Shown: piece by piece, positions 25,607 through 33,714 of the stretch
How positions within the stretch are numbered: position 1 is the stretch's first letter
How the letters are laid out: every line of letters starts with the position of its first letter
Source: Flavobacterium noncentrifugens
GTDB taxonomy: Bacteria; Bacteroidota; Bacteroidia; Flavobacteriales; Flavobacteriaceae
NCBI RefSeq assembly: GCF_900100375.1
Contig: NZ_FNEZ01000001.1
Location: 798,394-862,393 of the forward strand
DNA length: 64,000 nucleotides
Reading direction: 5' to 3'
Program-made: the position numbers and the translations under genes
The notes under the pieces: generated by a model
What the model saw: the letters and a program-made list of their open reading frames with translations, nothing else
Database searches by the model: none
What the model was told of the DNA's origin: nothing

Positions 25607-26745
25607 TGCAGAGCGATTTTTTTGATAAAGTAATCATCGGAGCAGGGATTTACGGTCTTTATGCTGCAGATTTGTGCGGAAAAAAAGGAGAAAAAGTGTT
25701 GGTTCTCGAATATGACAATTCTCCTTTCATGCGTGCTACTTATATCAATCAGGCGCGCGTTCACATGGGTTATCATTATCCTAGATCGTATTCGACGGCG
25801 ACAAAATCGGCGAGTTATTATGATCTTTTTAAGAATGACTACGGATTTTCGGTCAAGGAAGATTTTGAGAAAATTTATGCCATCGCAAGTAATTTTTCAT
25901 GGACGAATGCGGCACAATTCCAAAAATTCTGTAAAGATTCGAAAATTCCGTGCCGGCCTGTAGATCCGTCAGAATATTTTAAGCCAGGATTGGTGGAAGG
26001 CGCCTTTCTAAGCAAGGAAAGTACTTATGATGCCGCCATCTTACTGGAGCATTTCCTAAAAAACATAAACGAGCAGGAACAGGCAACAATCCTTTATGGC
26101 AGCAGGATCAGAACGATTGAAAAGCAAGGAAACAATTACGAAATTGTCTTAGAATCGGGACAGCACTATACGACGCCTTTCATTTTGAATTCTACGTATG
26201 CTTCTGTAAATCAAGTCATATCCAAATTGGATTTTGAAAAAATAGAAATTAAGTACGAGCTTTGCGAAGTGATTTTGTGCAAAGTCAGCGATTCGCTAAA
26301 GAATATCGGGATTACCGTTATGGACGGCCCGTTTTTTTCGCTGATGCCATTTGGAAAAACCGGTTACCATTCGCTTACATCGGTTTCCTACACGCCACAT
26401 AAAACGAGTTATGATGCGTTGCCGACATTCGACTGCCAGCCGCACAGCCAAAACACCTGCAGTCCGGAACAGCTTGGAAATTGCAATATCTGTGTAGCAA
26501 AACCAGAAACAGCATGGGATTATATGTATGGCATTGCCCGAAAATACCTCAATGATGATATCGAAATTGAATATGTAAAATCGTTGTATTCGATTAAGCC
26601 GGTTCTAAAATCGTCTGAAGTGGATGACTCCCGGCCAACAGTAATCAAGCAGCATTCGTCCAAACCGGCATTTATTTCTGTACTATCAGGAAAAATAAAT
26701 ACAGTGTATGATTTAAATGAAATATTGACAGAAAGTGACTATTAA
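25606..26745 (+). CDS. FAD-dependent oxidoreductase (DAO-like)
   Basis: The 379-residue protein has an N-terminal Rossmann motif (KVIIGAGIYGLYAADLCGKKG, GxGxxG) and EYDNSPFMRAT at the ribose-binding acidic residue. It also has YINQARVHMGYHYPRS, a string I associate with FAD oxidoreductases of lipopolysaccharide clusters. The C-terminus is rich in cysteines around 285-297 (NTCSPEQLGNCNIC), which could bind a metal or form disulfides. The substrate may be an amino-sugar or sugar on a carrier, but this is a guess. The ATG overlaps the previous stop by one base, and the gene's end overlaps the following GT2 by 11 bases. Confidence 0.78.
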   Translation: MQSDFFDKVIIGAGIYGLYAADLCGKKGEKVLVLEYDNSPFMRATYINQARVHMGYHYPRSYSTATKSASYYDLFKNDYGFSVKEDFEKIYAIASNFSWTNAAQFQKFCKDSKIPCRPVDPSEYFKPGLVEGAFLSKESTYDAAILLEHFLKNINEQEQATILYGSRIRTIEKQGNNYEIVLESGQHYTTPFILNSTYASVNQVISKLDFEKIEIKYELCEVILCKVSDSLKNIGITVMDGPFFSLMPFGKTGYHSLTSVSYTPHKTSYDALPTFDCQPHSQNTCSPEQLGNCNICVAKPETAWDYMYGIARKYLNDDIEIEYVKSLYSIKPVLKSSEVDDSRPTVIKQHSSKPAFISVLSGKINTVYDLNEILTESDY

Positions 26746-27664
26746 AGAAAAAAAATTAGTTTCGGCTGTGATATACCTTCACAACGAAGAAGACAGGATC
26801 GCTGGTTTTCTGCAAAAGATCATTGGCATCCTCGACCAGAATTTTCAGAGTTTCGAAATTATCGTTGTGAACGACTGTTCTACTGATAATTCGATCAAGA
26901 ATATCAAGGCGCTCAAAGATTTGGCATCATCACATATTAGTTTGGTAAATATGAGTTTGCACCAGGGCCTGGAGGTGTCTATGACAGCCGGAATTGACCT
27001 TTCAATGGGGGATTTTGTATATGAATTTGATGATCTTGCGATCGATTATCAGGAATCCATGATTCTCGATGTCTATTACCGCATCGTTGAAGGGTTCGAC
27101 ATTGTTTCGGTAGCGCCTGTCACGCACAATGCTTTGTCTTCAAAACTCTTCTATAGTTTATTCAACAGGTATTCAAAAAGCAAGTACAAATTGCGTTCAG
27201 AGCGTTTCAGGATTTTGTCCCGACGCGCGATAAACCGCGCCTATTCCATAAGCAAATCCATTCCTTACCGAAAAGCGCTTTATGCCAACAGCGGATTAAA
27301 AATGGATGTGCTCGAATACAAAACAATTCCGCGCAGTTATCCTAGAAGCAATAAAGAAAAAGGCATATTCCGCAATAAAATGGCCTTGAACTCCTTGATT
27401 ATTTATACCAATCTTGCTTTCAGGATTTCAATTGGCATCACCATCGTTTTATTTTGCCTGACGATGTTCTCCGGAATTTATGCCTGTGCCATTTACTTTA
27501 GCGAAAGGCCTATTGAAGGCTGGACTACGACCATTTTGCTCATTTCAGGCAGCTTTTCAGGCTTGTTTTTTATACTTGCCATTATTATAAAATACCTGTC
27601 GTTAATTGTTGAGCTGATTTACAGTAAAAAAACCTACCTGGTAGAGTCGGTAGATAAAATTTAA
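26735..27664 (+). CDS. GtrB-like GT2 with two C-terminal membrane helices
   Basis: The start codon is GTG, inside the end of the FAD gene. The GT2 domain has VSAVIYLHNEEDRIAGFLQ, IIVVNDCSTDNSIKNI and YEFDDLAIDYQESM; the last has a DD pair where the D-x-D is expected. Two helices follow at about 229-251 and 265-290. The layout is that of GtrB/DPM1-like polyprenyl-phosphate glycosyltransferases, as in the gene at 18377, but the two are only distantly similar. Two such enzymes in one block suggest two lipid-linked sugars feeding a common membrane transferase. Confidence 0.8.
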   Translation: MTIKEKKLVSAVIYLHNEEDRIAGFLQKIIGILDQNFQSFEIIVVNDCSTDNSIKNIKALKDLASSHISLVNMSLHQGLEVSMTAGIDLSMGDFVYEFDDLAIDYQESMILDVYYRIVEGFDIVSVAPVTHNALSSKLFYSLFNRYSKSKYKLRSERFRILSRRAINRAYSISKSIPYRKALYANSGLKMDVLEYKTIPRSYPRSNKEKGIFRNKMALNSLIIYTNLAFRISIGITIVLFCLTMFSGIYACAIYFSERPIEGWTTTILLISGSFSGLFFILAIIIKYLSLIVELIYSKKTYLVESVDKI

Positions 27665-27737
27665 ACCCTAAAAACCAGGTACATCACATTAATTTTGATT
27701 TTTTTAAGAAAAAATTATTTTGAATAAAAAAAATAGA

Positions 27738-27745
27738 TACTTTTG
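27738..27745 (+). promoter_or_regulatory. -7 box, small lipoprotein gene
   Basis: TACTTTTG matches TAnnTTTG, 20 bases before the ATG. A TTTG at 27719-27722 is a little closer than usual (15-base spacer). It suggests separate expression of this gene from the block upstream. Confidence 0.6.
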
Positions 27746-27765
27746 CAACAAAATAAACTTTCAAG

Positions 27766-28131
27766 ATGAAAAATAGAATTTACGCAATTTGCATGTTTGC
27801 AATGTTGGCTTTCGCTTCATGTAAAAACGAACCAAAACAAGATGAAACAGCCAAAGAGGTAGTAAAAGAAAATACTATTAAGCTTAGTAATTATTCAGAC
27901 GAAAACTGGAATGCAGGCGTTGGAATTGTTTACAACATGTTTATTGTTGACAACAATGCAGAAAACGTGGCAAAATTAAAATCAGTGAAAGAACTTGTAC
28001 TTTCTGACGGAACCTACGTAACTGTGACTGGAACCAATGAGGCAGGGAAATTCATTCAAGTTCTTTTGAAGGATAAAGCTTCAACATTTCAGAAACTTGC
28101 TGGTTATCCTAATGAACTTGTTGTTCAATAA
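27766..28131 (+). CDS. Small lipoprotein sharing the C-terminal domain of the 1208-residue protein
   Basis: The 121-residue protein has a lipoprotein signal (AICMFAMLAFASC, cysteine 19) and a charged linker (residues 20-36). An 85-residue domain then covers the rest (37-121). The domain aligns end to end without a gap to residues 1124-1208 of the large membrane protein, with 26 identities (31%) by hand count. These include LSN, DE, W, GVG, SDG, EAG and YPN. It probably sits in the periplasm facing the same ligand, polymer or partner. No known family was recognised. It has its own promoter and a hairpin downstream. Confidence 0.78.
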   Translation: MKNRIYAICMFAMLAFASCKNEPKQDETAKEVVKENTIKLSNYSDENWNAGVGIVYNMFIVDNNAENVAKLKSVKELVLSDGTYVTVTGTNEAGKFIQVLLKDKASTFQKLAGYPNELVVQ

Positions 28132-28307
28132 CAACATTTCAATACCAACAAACTTTTTTTTCTAAGATATTGCTTTTCGGCCACTTGATTTCAAGAGGTT
28201 TGATTGGCATTGTCTTTATGCCGTATCGTCTGCATAAAAGGAGAAAAGGGAAGGCACTTTTTATTTCCAAATTTAGCGTCAAAATGCTATTTTTAAAATT
28301 AAAACAC

Positions 28308-28315
28308 TATTTTTG
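28308..28315 (+). promoter_or_regulatory. -7 box, possible methyltransferase promoter
   Basis: TATTTTTG lies 80 bases before the ATG at 28396, with a hairpin in the leader between them. Confidence 0.4.
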
Positions 28316-28317
28316 AA

Positions 28318-28345
28318 AAACACTAAAACCCCGGTTTTGGTGTTT
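28318..28345 (+). terminator. Hairpin between the lipoprotein and methyltransferase genes
   Basis: AAACACTAAAACC (28318-28330) pairs with GGTTTTGGTGTTT (28333-28345), with one T-G pair. The right arm is U-rich, but no separate U-run follows. It could end the lipoprotein transcript or lie in the leader of the next gene. Confidence 0.45.
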
Positions 28346-28395
28346 TCAAAACATAGATCCAGAAAACTTTAACAAATCTGGGCCATTCAACAATT

Positions 28396-29055
28396 ATGGA
28401 TTATAGCAGTAAAGCATCCAGTTATTTTGCAAATGTCAGAACAGATTTAACGAGGCTCATCGGTGCCGAAAAAAAGAAAATTAAAGTCCTGGAAGTTGGT
28501 GCAGCTTATGGCGAAACCTTGTTTTACCTCAAACAAAGCGGAGTGGCTGCAGAAGCTGTGGGCGTAGATATTTTTGAAGACACGAATAATCCTCAGAATT
28601 ACAAAGCAGTAGATCGTTTTATTTTTGGAAATATCGACGTACTTGATTTTCCGGAATATACAAATTACTTTGACCTCATCATGCTTCCCGATGTACTGGA
28701 ACATGTTTTTGAGCCAGGCAGAATTTTGCAAAAACTCAAAACCTACCTTAAAGACGACGGCGAGATGATTATCAGCATGCCCAATATACGCCATTACTCT
28801 GCTTTAAATAAGATTTTCCTGAAAGGCAATTTCCAATATGAAGAAAGCGGCATTTTTGATTACACGCACATGCGGTTTTATTGCCGTGAGGACATGAGAT
28901 CGCTTTTTGAGTCAAATGGTTTTCAGGTTGTGAGTTATGAAAGTTCGATCAAAAATTACAAAGGAAAATCAACAGCAAAAATTATCAATACCATTACGTT
29001 AGGGCTTTTCGAACAATTTTTTTCATACCAATATTTTTTTATAGTCCGCAAATAG
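28396..29055 (+). CDS. Class I SAM-dependent methyltransferase
   Basis: The 219-residue soluble protein shows motif I IKVLEVGAAYGETLFYLKQ, an acidic AVGVDIFED at the end of strand 2, and FDLIMLPDVLEHVFEPGRIL (motif post-I with the common DVLEH). It then has DGEMIISMPNIRH, which is typical of the Methyltransf_11/23 group. It probably methylates a sugar hydroxyl or carboxyl group of the surface polysaccharide, judged by its position just before the flippase. The acceptor cannot be told from sequence. It is 27 bases from the flippase start and is likely in the same transcript. Confidence 0.82.
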   Translation: MDYSSKASSYFANVRTDLTRLIGAEKKKIKVLEVGAAYGETLFYLKQSGVAAEAVGVDIFEDTNNPQNYKAVDRFIFGNIDVLDFPEYTNYFDLIMLPDVLEHVFEPGRILQKLKTYLKDDGEMIISMPNIRHYSALNKIFLKGNFQYEESGIFDYTHMRFYCREDMRSLFESNGFQVVSYESSIKNYKGKSTAKIINTITLGLFEQFFSYQYFFIVRK

Positions 29056-29082
29056 CCTTAACCAATTTCTCAATAGACTAAG

Positions 29083-30372
29083 ATGAATCCAGTAAGTCAG
29101 AACTTTAAAAAAGTGATTTCATCTTCAGGAATCACACTAATTTTCAGAATTTTCGGACTGGCGACGTCGTTCTTATCTACCATTTTAATTACCCGTTTTT
29201 TCGGATTGGCCAATTTTGGCAATTATTCCCTGATTTTTACCATTTGCCAGGCTTGTGCGATGATTTTTGCCCTTGGCATTCCGGCAGCACTCATAAAAAT
29301 CGTCGGAAACCACAATATGGATCTGCAGCAGGCCAGATCATTACTCAAAAGAGGGATCAAAATCACCTGCTACTTTGCCATTTTGCCGATTGTGATCTTC
29401 TATGCAGGTGCCAGTTTTTTTTCTACGACTGTTTTTAAAAATGAATTGCTGGTGCCGTATTTCGTCATCACCGCCATTGCATTGCCATTGTCGATCCTGC
29501 ATGAGCTTTTTTTATATTTTTTTATTGCCACGCGCAATTTTATAAAATTTAACCTGTTCATGTTTGTGCTTCCAAACCTGTTCCTGATTGCTTCTTTATT
29601 GCTTTTTTATTATTTCGATCTTTCAGGGCCGTATACTTTTTTGGCCTACACGATCGCTATTTTGCTGGTCATCATCCTTGAAGCTATCGTTATATTTGAA
29701 TTCAAAGCATCAGCAAAAATCGAGAGTTCCATTACGTCAAAAGAATTGCTTGCCACCGCTTCTCCCATGATGTTTAGCAGTTTACTCCTTTATTTACTCA
29801 ATTGGACCGATGTGATCATTTTAGGAACGATGGTCGATGAAAACCAAATTGGGATTTACAACGTCGCTTATAAAGTGGGAACGGTAGGCTTTCTAGTGAT
29901 TGTATCGTTTGGTACAATCATTACGCCAATGATCGCACAGTTTTACGGAACCGGCAATTTTGAAGGCCTTCGCAAACTTGTCCAGAATTCCACAAAGATC
30001 ATTGCCGTTTTAACCATACCAATTGTCGCCGGACTGATTATTTTCAGCAGTTACATTTTATCCTTTTTTAATGAGGATGCCGTTCAGGGCGCATCAACAT
30101 TAATCATTGTTTCCATCGGGGTATTGATTAGCGCCGTTTGCGGAAATTGCGATCAGATACTCAATATGACAAACAATCAGAATATCCTTCGGAACATTAC
30201 GTTTTTCTGTTTCTTTCTGAACGTAGTGCTGAATCTTATCCTGATTCCAACCTATGGAATCAACGGCTCAGCATTTGCAAGTTTAGTCACCAACGTGGTT
30301 TTAAACGTGGTTTGCATGTATTACATTAAAAAGAAACTCGGATTTTATACCTTTAGCTTCAATCTCAAATAA
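29083..30372 (+). CDS. Wzx-type oligosaccharide flippase
   Basis: The 429-residue protein has about 12-14 membrane helices and begins with the usual Wzx pattern (ISSSGITLIFRIFGLATSFLSTILITRFFG), followed by NFGNYSLIFTICQ. It belongs to the polysaccharide transporter branch of the MOP superfamily. These proteins move undecaprenyl-diphosphate-linked repeat units across the inner membrane. It is followed 6 bases later by a GT2. A second, distinct flippase gene lies at 59891-61360, outside the locus. Confidence 0.86.
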   Translation: MNPVSQNFKKVISSSGITLIFRIFGLATSFLSTILITRFFGLANFGNYSLIFTICQACAMIFALGIPAALIKIVGNHNMDLQQARSLLKRGIKITCYFAILPIVIFYAGASFFSTTVFKNELLVPYFVITAIALPLSILHELFLYFFIATRNFIKFNLFMFVLPNLFLIASLLLFYYFDLSGPYTFLAYTIAILLVIILEAIVIFEFKASAKIESSITSKELLATASPMMFSSLLLYLLNWTDVIILGTMVDENQIGIYNVAYKVGTVGFLVIVSFGTIITPMIAQFYGTGNFEGLRKLVQNSTKIIAVLTIPIVAGLIIFSSYILSFFNEDAVQGASTLIIVSIGVLISAVCGNCDQILNMTNNQNILRNITFFCFFLNVVLNLILIPTYGINGSAFASLVTNVVLNVVCMYYIKKKLGFYTFSFNLK

Positions 30373-30378
30373 CAAAAC

Positions 30379-31191
30379 ATGCATATAGAACTGTCTGTAA
30401 TTATTGTAAATTACAATGGATACAAATATCTAAAAGATTGTTTTGATTCCCTCAATCAACAGCTCAAGGACATTTCATTTGAAATTATAGTAATCGACAA
30501 TGCGTCTTCCGATGCAAGCTGTGCTTTTATCAAAACCCATTATCCCGAAATAAAACTCATCGAATCAAAAGACAACCTGGGTTTTGGGAAAGGAAATAAT
30601 GAAGCCGTAAAACAAGCAGCCGGAAATTATTTACTGCTTATAAATAACGATACGGTCGTGCTGGACCTGCTTTTGCCAGTTTTTGAAATGCTCAAAACAA
30701 ACCCTGAAATTGGTGCGGCAACGATTAAAATGCTTGATGGAAATCGAAATTACGCGACTTCTGTGGGCAATTTTCCAAATCCGGCAAACATGTTTAAAAT
30801 GCAGAAAATGCAACAGGCCGGACTCGAGATCCAGGCTGATCATTTTTCGAAAAAAAGTTATGAGGCCGACTGGCTTAGCGGCTCTTTTATAGCGATGCCT
30901 AAAAAAGTATACCAGGAAATTCGCGGTTTTGATGAAGACTATTTTTTATATGTTGAAGATGTTGATTTTTCAAAACGAATAGCAGACAAAGGCTACAAAC
31001 GCATTTTCCTTCCAGGTCAAAGTTACATCCATTATGTTGGATTCAATAAAAGCAAAAACCCAATGCTTGTAAAAGGATACCAATTGTACATTTCGAAACA
31101 CTTCAGCGGATTAAAAAAAATGATTATGCAAGCCGCATTGTTTGCAAACCACATGGTTAAAAAAACCAAAAGCAGTCTAAAACTGGATTAA
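30379..31191 (+). CDS. Rhamnosyltransferase-type GT2
   Basis: The 270-residue protein has the WbbL-like GT2 pattern: LSVIIVNYNGYKYLKDCFDSL, VIDNASSDASCAFI, DNLGFGKGNNEAV, LLINNDTVV (the metal-binding N-D region), and GSFIAMPKKVYQEIRGFDE followed by FLYVEDVDFSKRI. Homologues often transfer L-rhamnose from dTDP-rhamnose, which fits the rfb genes in this locus, but the donor is inferred. The chain is cytoplasmic with a short basic C-terminus. Confidence 0.85.
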   Translation: MHIELSVIIVNYNGYKYLKDCFDSLNQQLKDISFEIIVIDNASSDASCAFIKTHYPEIKLIESKDNLGFGKGNNEAVKQAAGNYLLLINNDTVVLDLLLPVFEMLKTNPEIGAATIKMLDGNRNYATSVGNFPNPANMFKMQKMQQAGLEIQADHFSKKSYEADWLSGSFIAMPKKVYQEIRGFDEDYFLYVEDVDFSKRIADKGYKRIFLPGQSYIHYVGFNKSKNPMLVKGYQLYISKHFSGLKKMIMQAALFANHMVKKTKSSLKLD

Positions 31192-31231
31192 ATCTATTAT
31201 TTTTGGATCCGATCCAGAATTCCACCACCAC

Positions 31232-32479
31232 ATGAAGATAAACGCGGTAAAATTTTATACCTCAATTTTTATAATCGTAATTTTCTCGCAATTATACCTT
31301 CCTTCATTTCGAACAAATGTGATTATTCAGTTCATGGCCATCGGAATTTTTTTCTTCCTTGAAAAAGAAAGCCTTTCGGTATTTGTAGTAAAAAACATCA
31401 AACCGTTGTTGGTTCTTTTTTTTCTCGGATTTGCCGGAACGCTTGTCAATAAATACCCGGTTGTAAACATTGTAAAAGACATTACCCATTTTATAAAACC
31501 CATTTTAGGCATACTCATCGGTTATTACTTTTATAAAAAAATAAACAATTTCAGGACTTTCGTTTCAACAATCGTCTTAATCGGATTTTTATCAGCATTG
31601 GTACACTTTGTAATTCTGATTTTTTTCAGCAAAACAGACAACCTTTCAGACATACGGGAATTTGGAAAAGACAACTTTTTAGAATTATTCTCCCTGTTTT
31701 TCCTGGGATTTTACAAGAAATTTCAAAACGAAAGCCTGTTTCAAAACCCCTCAAAATACTATTTATATTTTGTGGTGATCCTATTGTCCAGTATCCTTTA
31801 TTTTTCAAGGACAATGATGGTTACAGCCATTATATTGCTGCTTTCTATTTACGGCTACACAATCATCACAGTAAAAGGGTTACGCAACATCGGCATTTGC
31901 CTGGGTTTGTTTATCGCCTTTTATGCTTATTTGTTTAGCGTCAAGCTTGATAGGAATTCCAAAGGGGCAGAAGCTTTTTTTTACAAAATGCAAAACGCGC
32001 CCGGAGAATTGTTCGACACCAAAATTGACCGCGACAACCATGCTGAGTTATGGGATCACTGGCGTGGCTATGAGGCAAAAAGAGCGATGGCGCTAATGGT
32101 CGATAATCCCAGCAGTTTTATTTTTGGAAACGGCCACGGATCACTGGTGAATCTAAGGTTTTTTGCCCCACTGACAGGGCCGCACGATAAAGGAATGAAA
32201 TACATTTCCGAACTTCACAACGGTTATGCATACCTGCTCTATAAAACGGGAATTATTGGGCTTATCATCTACATCGGATTCCTGATCCGCATTTACCGGA
32301 ACATTTATAAAAGCCGAAATTTTGTTTATACGGTTCTCTCAGCGATCGGCCTCATATTTTTATTTACGACTATTACCATCACCGGACTTTACAATCCTAA
32401 AGACATCATGGTTTTTATCGTTGGCGCCATGCTGTCCTTTAGCAATACCGATACATTCAAACAGCAGCAGCTATCATGA
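31232..32479 (+). CDS. Wzy-like O-antigen polymerase
   Basis: The 415-residue membrane protein has around 10-12 helices and a large periplasmic loop near residues 245-345 (AEFWD-like polar segments, then NGHGSLVNLRFF, GPHDKGMKYISELHNGYAYLLYKTG). The E-x-H-N-G-Y string before a membrane helix is typical of Wzy/WaaL family proteins. It is probably the polymerase that joins repeat units in the periplasm. A second protein of the same broad family (34763-36070) could be the ligase, or the two roles could be reversed. It overlaps the next gene by 4 bases (ATGA). Confidence 0.7.
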   Translation: MKINAVKFYTSIFIIVIFSQLYLPSFRTNVIIQFMAIGIFFFLEKESLSVFVVKNIKPLLVLFFLGFAGTLVNKYPVVNIVKDITHFIKPILGILIGYYFYKKINNFRTFVSTIVLIGFLSALVHFVILIFFSKTDNLSDIREFGKDNFLELFSLFFLGFYKKFQNESLFQNPSKYYLYFVVILLSSILYFSRTMMVTAIILLLSIYGYTIITVKGLRNIGICLGLFIAFYAYLFSVKLDRNSKGAEAFFYKMQNAPGELFDTKIDRDNHAELWDHWRGYEAKRAMALMVDNPSSFIFGNGHGSLVNLRFFAPLTGPHDKGMKYISELHNGYAYLLYKTGIIGLIIYIGFLIRIYRNIYKSRNFVYTVLSAIGLIFLFTTITITGLYNPKDIMVFIVGAMLSFSNTDTFKQQQLS

Positions 32480-33564
32480 GAACAAATTTTTTTGTAGACT
32501 GCCATGTTTTTGACGGCCCGTTTCAAGGCACAACAACCTATCTTAAAGGCTTGTATACTGAACTGATCCGTGATGCAGATAAAATGTTCTTCCTGGCGTC
32601 GAACGATACCGCCAGCCTTAAAACCATTTTTGGCGAACATGAAAATGTTACGTATCTGGAATATGCCTCGCACAACAAATTCATCAGGTTGCTTTTTGAC
32701 ATTCCAGCAATGATCAAGAAACACCAAATCGACTATGCTCATTTTCAATACATTGTGCCGCCGTTTAAGTTTTGTAAATACATCATTACTGTACATGACG
32801 TCCTGTTTCTTGATTTTCCTGAATATTTCCCTTTCGGATATAAACTGAAAAACAAATTGCTATTTGGAAAAAGCACGCGTTATTCAGATATCGTATTAAC
32901 GGTTTCCGAATATTCCAAAAAGCAGATCCAAAGGCATTTTGGTGCCAATGAAATTACGGTTACTCCAAACGGAGTTGATGCGGCCTATTTTGAAAGCTAT
33001 GATAAAAATGCAGTCAAATCCGAAGTAAAAAAGCGCTACGGATTTTCAGAGTATTGGCTTTTCGTAAGCCGCTGGGAACCCAGGAAAAACCACCATACTT
33101 TATTGAAAGCTTTTGTTGAAAACAAGCATTATGAAAAATTCCATTTGGTTTTTGTCGGAGGAGCAGCAATCAATAACCCCGCTTACAATGACTATTTTGA
33201 GCTTTTAGAACCACACATCAAAAGCAAAATTGTAAAGCTCGACGCATTAAAGCAAAATGACTTGCTGCTTGTGCTTCGGGGCGCGTCCTTGTCGGTATAT
33301 CCGTCAATTGCCGAAGGTTTTGGGATTCCGCCGCTTGAATCTATTGCGGCAAATGTTCCAACGATTTGTTCCGATGCGACTGCGATGGCCGACTTTAATT
33401 TCATGCGATCCCATCTTTTTAATCCGTTAAATTCCGAAGACATAAGCGACACCGCGGTTTTGGCTTTAACCGATGGAGAAACAGAAGCACAAAGGACATC
33501 CGTGATGAAAAAATACAATTGGGCAGTCGCAGCCACAGCATTTAGAAAGGCACTGCAGCAGTAA
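32476..33564 (+). CDS. GT4-family glycosyltransferase
   Basis: The 362-residue protein has the GT-B fold of family 4. The N-terminal half contains FFVDCHVFDGPFQGTTTYL, a glycine-less version of the donor-side loop, and the middle has VTVTPNGVDAAYF. The C-terminal half has FVSRWEPRKNHHTLLKAF and the EGFGIPPLE motif (E-x7-E type), which binds the nucleotide-sugar. It acts in the cytoplasm on lipid-linked repeat units. Its start overlaps the polymerase stop by 4 bases. The downstream gap of about 150 bases holds a promoter-like box. Confidence 0.85.
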   Translation: MRTNFFVDCHVFDGPFQGTTTYLKGLYTELIRDADKMFFLASNDTASLKTIFGEHENVTYLEYASHNKFIRLLFDIPAMIKKHQIDYAHFQYIVPPFKFCKYIITVHDVLFLDFPEYFPFGYKLKNKLLFGKSTRYSDIVLTVSEYSKKQIQRHFGANEITVTPNGVDAAYFESYDKNAVKSEVKKRYGFSEYWLFVSRWEPRKNHHTLLKAFVENKHYEKFHLVFVGGAAINNPAYNDYFELLEPHIKSKIVKLDALKQNDLLLVLRGASLSVYPSIAEGFGIPPLESIAANVPTICSDATAMADFNFMRSHLFNPLNSEDISDTAVLALTDGETEAQRTSVMKKYNWAVAATAFRKALQQ

Positions 33565-33673
33565 AATACTTTCTTTTGTTGCCAATGAAAAGCAGCAATC
33601 CAAAACAACATTTCAGGCGATTTTCCAGAGATTGCGTCACGGTTAAAAAATAGATTTTTACATACAATTTCAC

Positions 33674-33681
33674 TATGTTTG
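33674..33681 (+). promoter_or_regulatory. -7 box ahead of the DUF1972 glycosyltransferase
   Basis: TATGTTTG matches TAnnTTTG, 33 bases before the ATG at 33715. An in-frame TTG at 33679 overlaps this box and is not the start. Confidence 0.55.
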
Positions 33682-33714
33682 CACGCGAATACCAAGAAAT
33701 TTGAAATTGCTCTG

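Larger units (their letters stand above)
28132..28395. other. Intergenic region before the methyltransferase
   Basis: This 264-base gap contains two similar AT-rich strings, AAAATGCTATTTTT (28281-28294) and AAAACACTATTTTT (28301-28314). The second ends in a TATTTTTG box. A hairpin follows at 28318-28345. No gene was seen. Confidence 0.6.

Noticed and set aside
33679..33714. Upstream TTG start for the DUF1972 glycosyltransferase
   Set aside because: It overlaps the TATGTTTG box, and the family starts at MKIAIIGTRG (33715).
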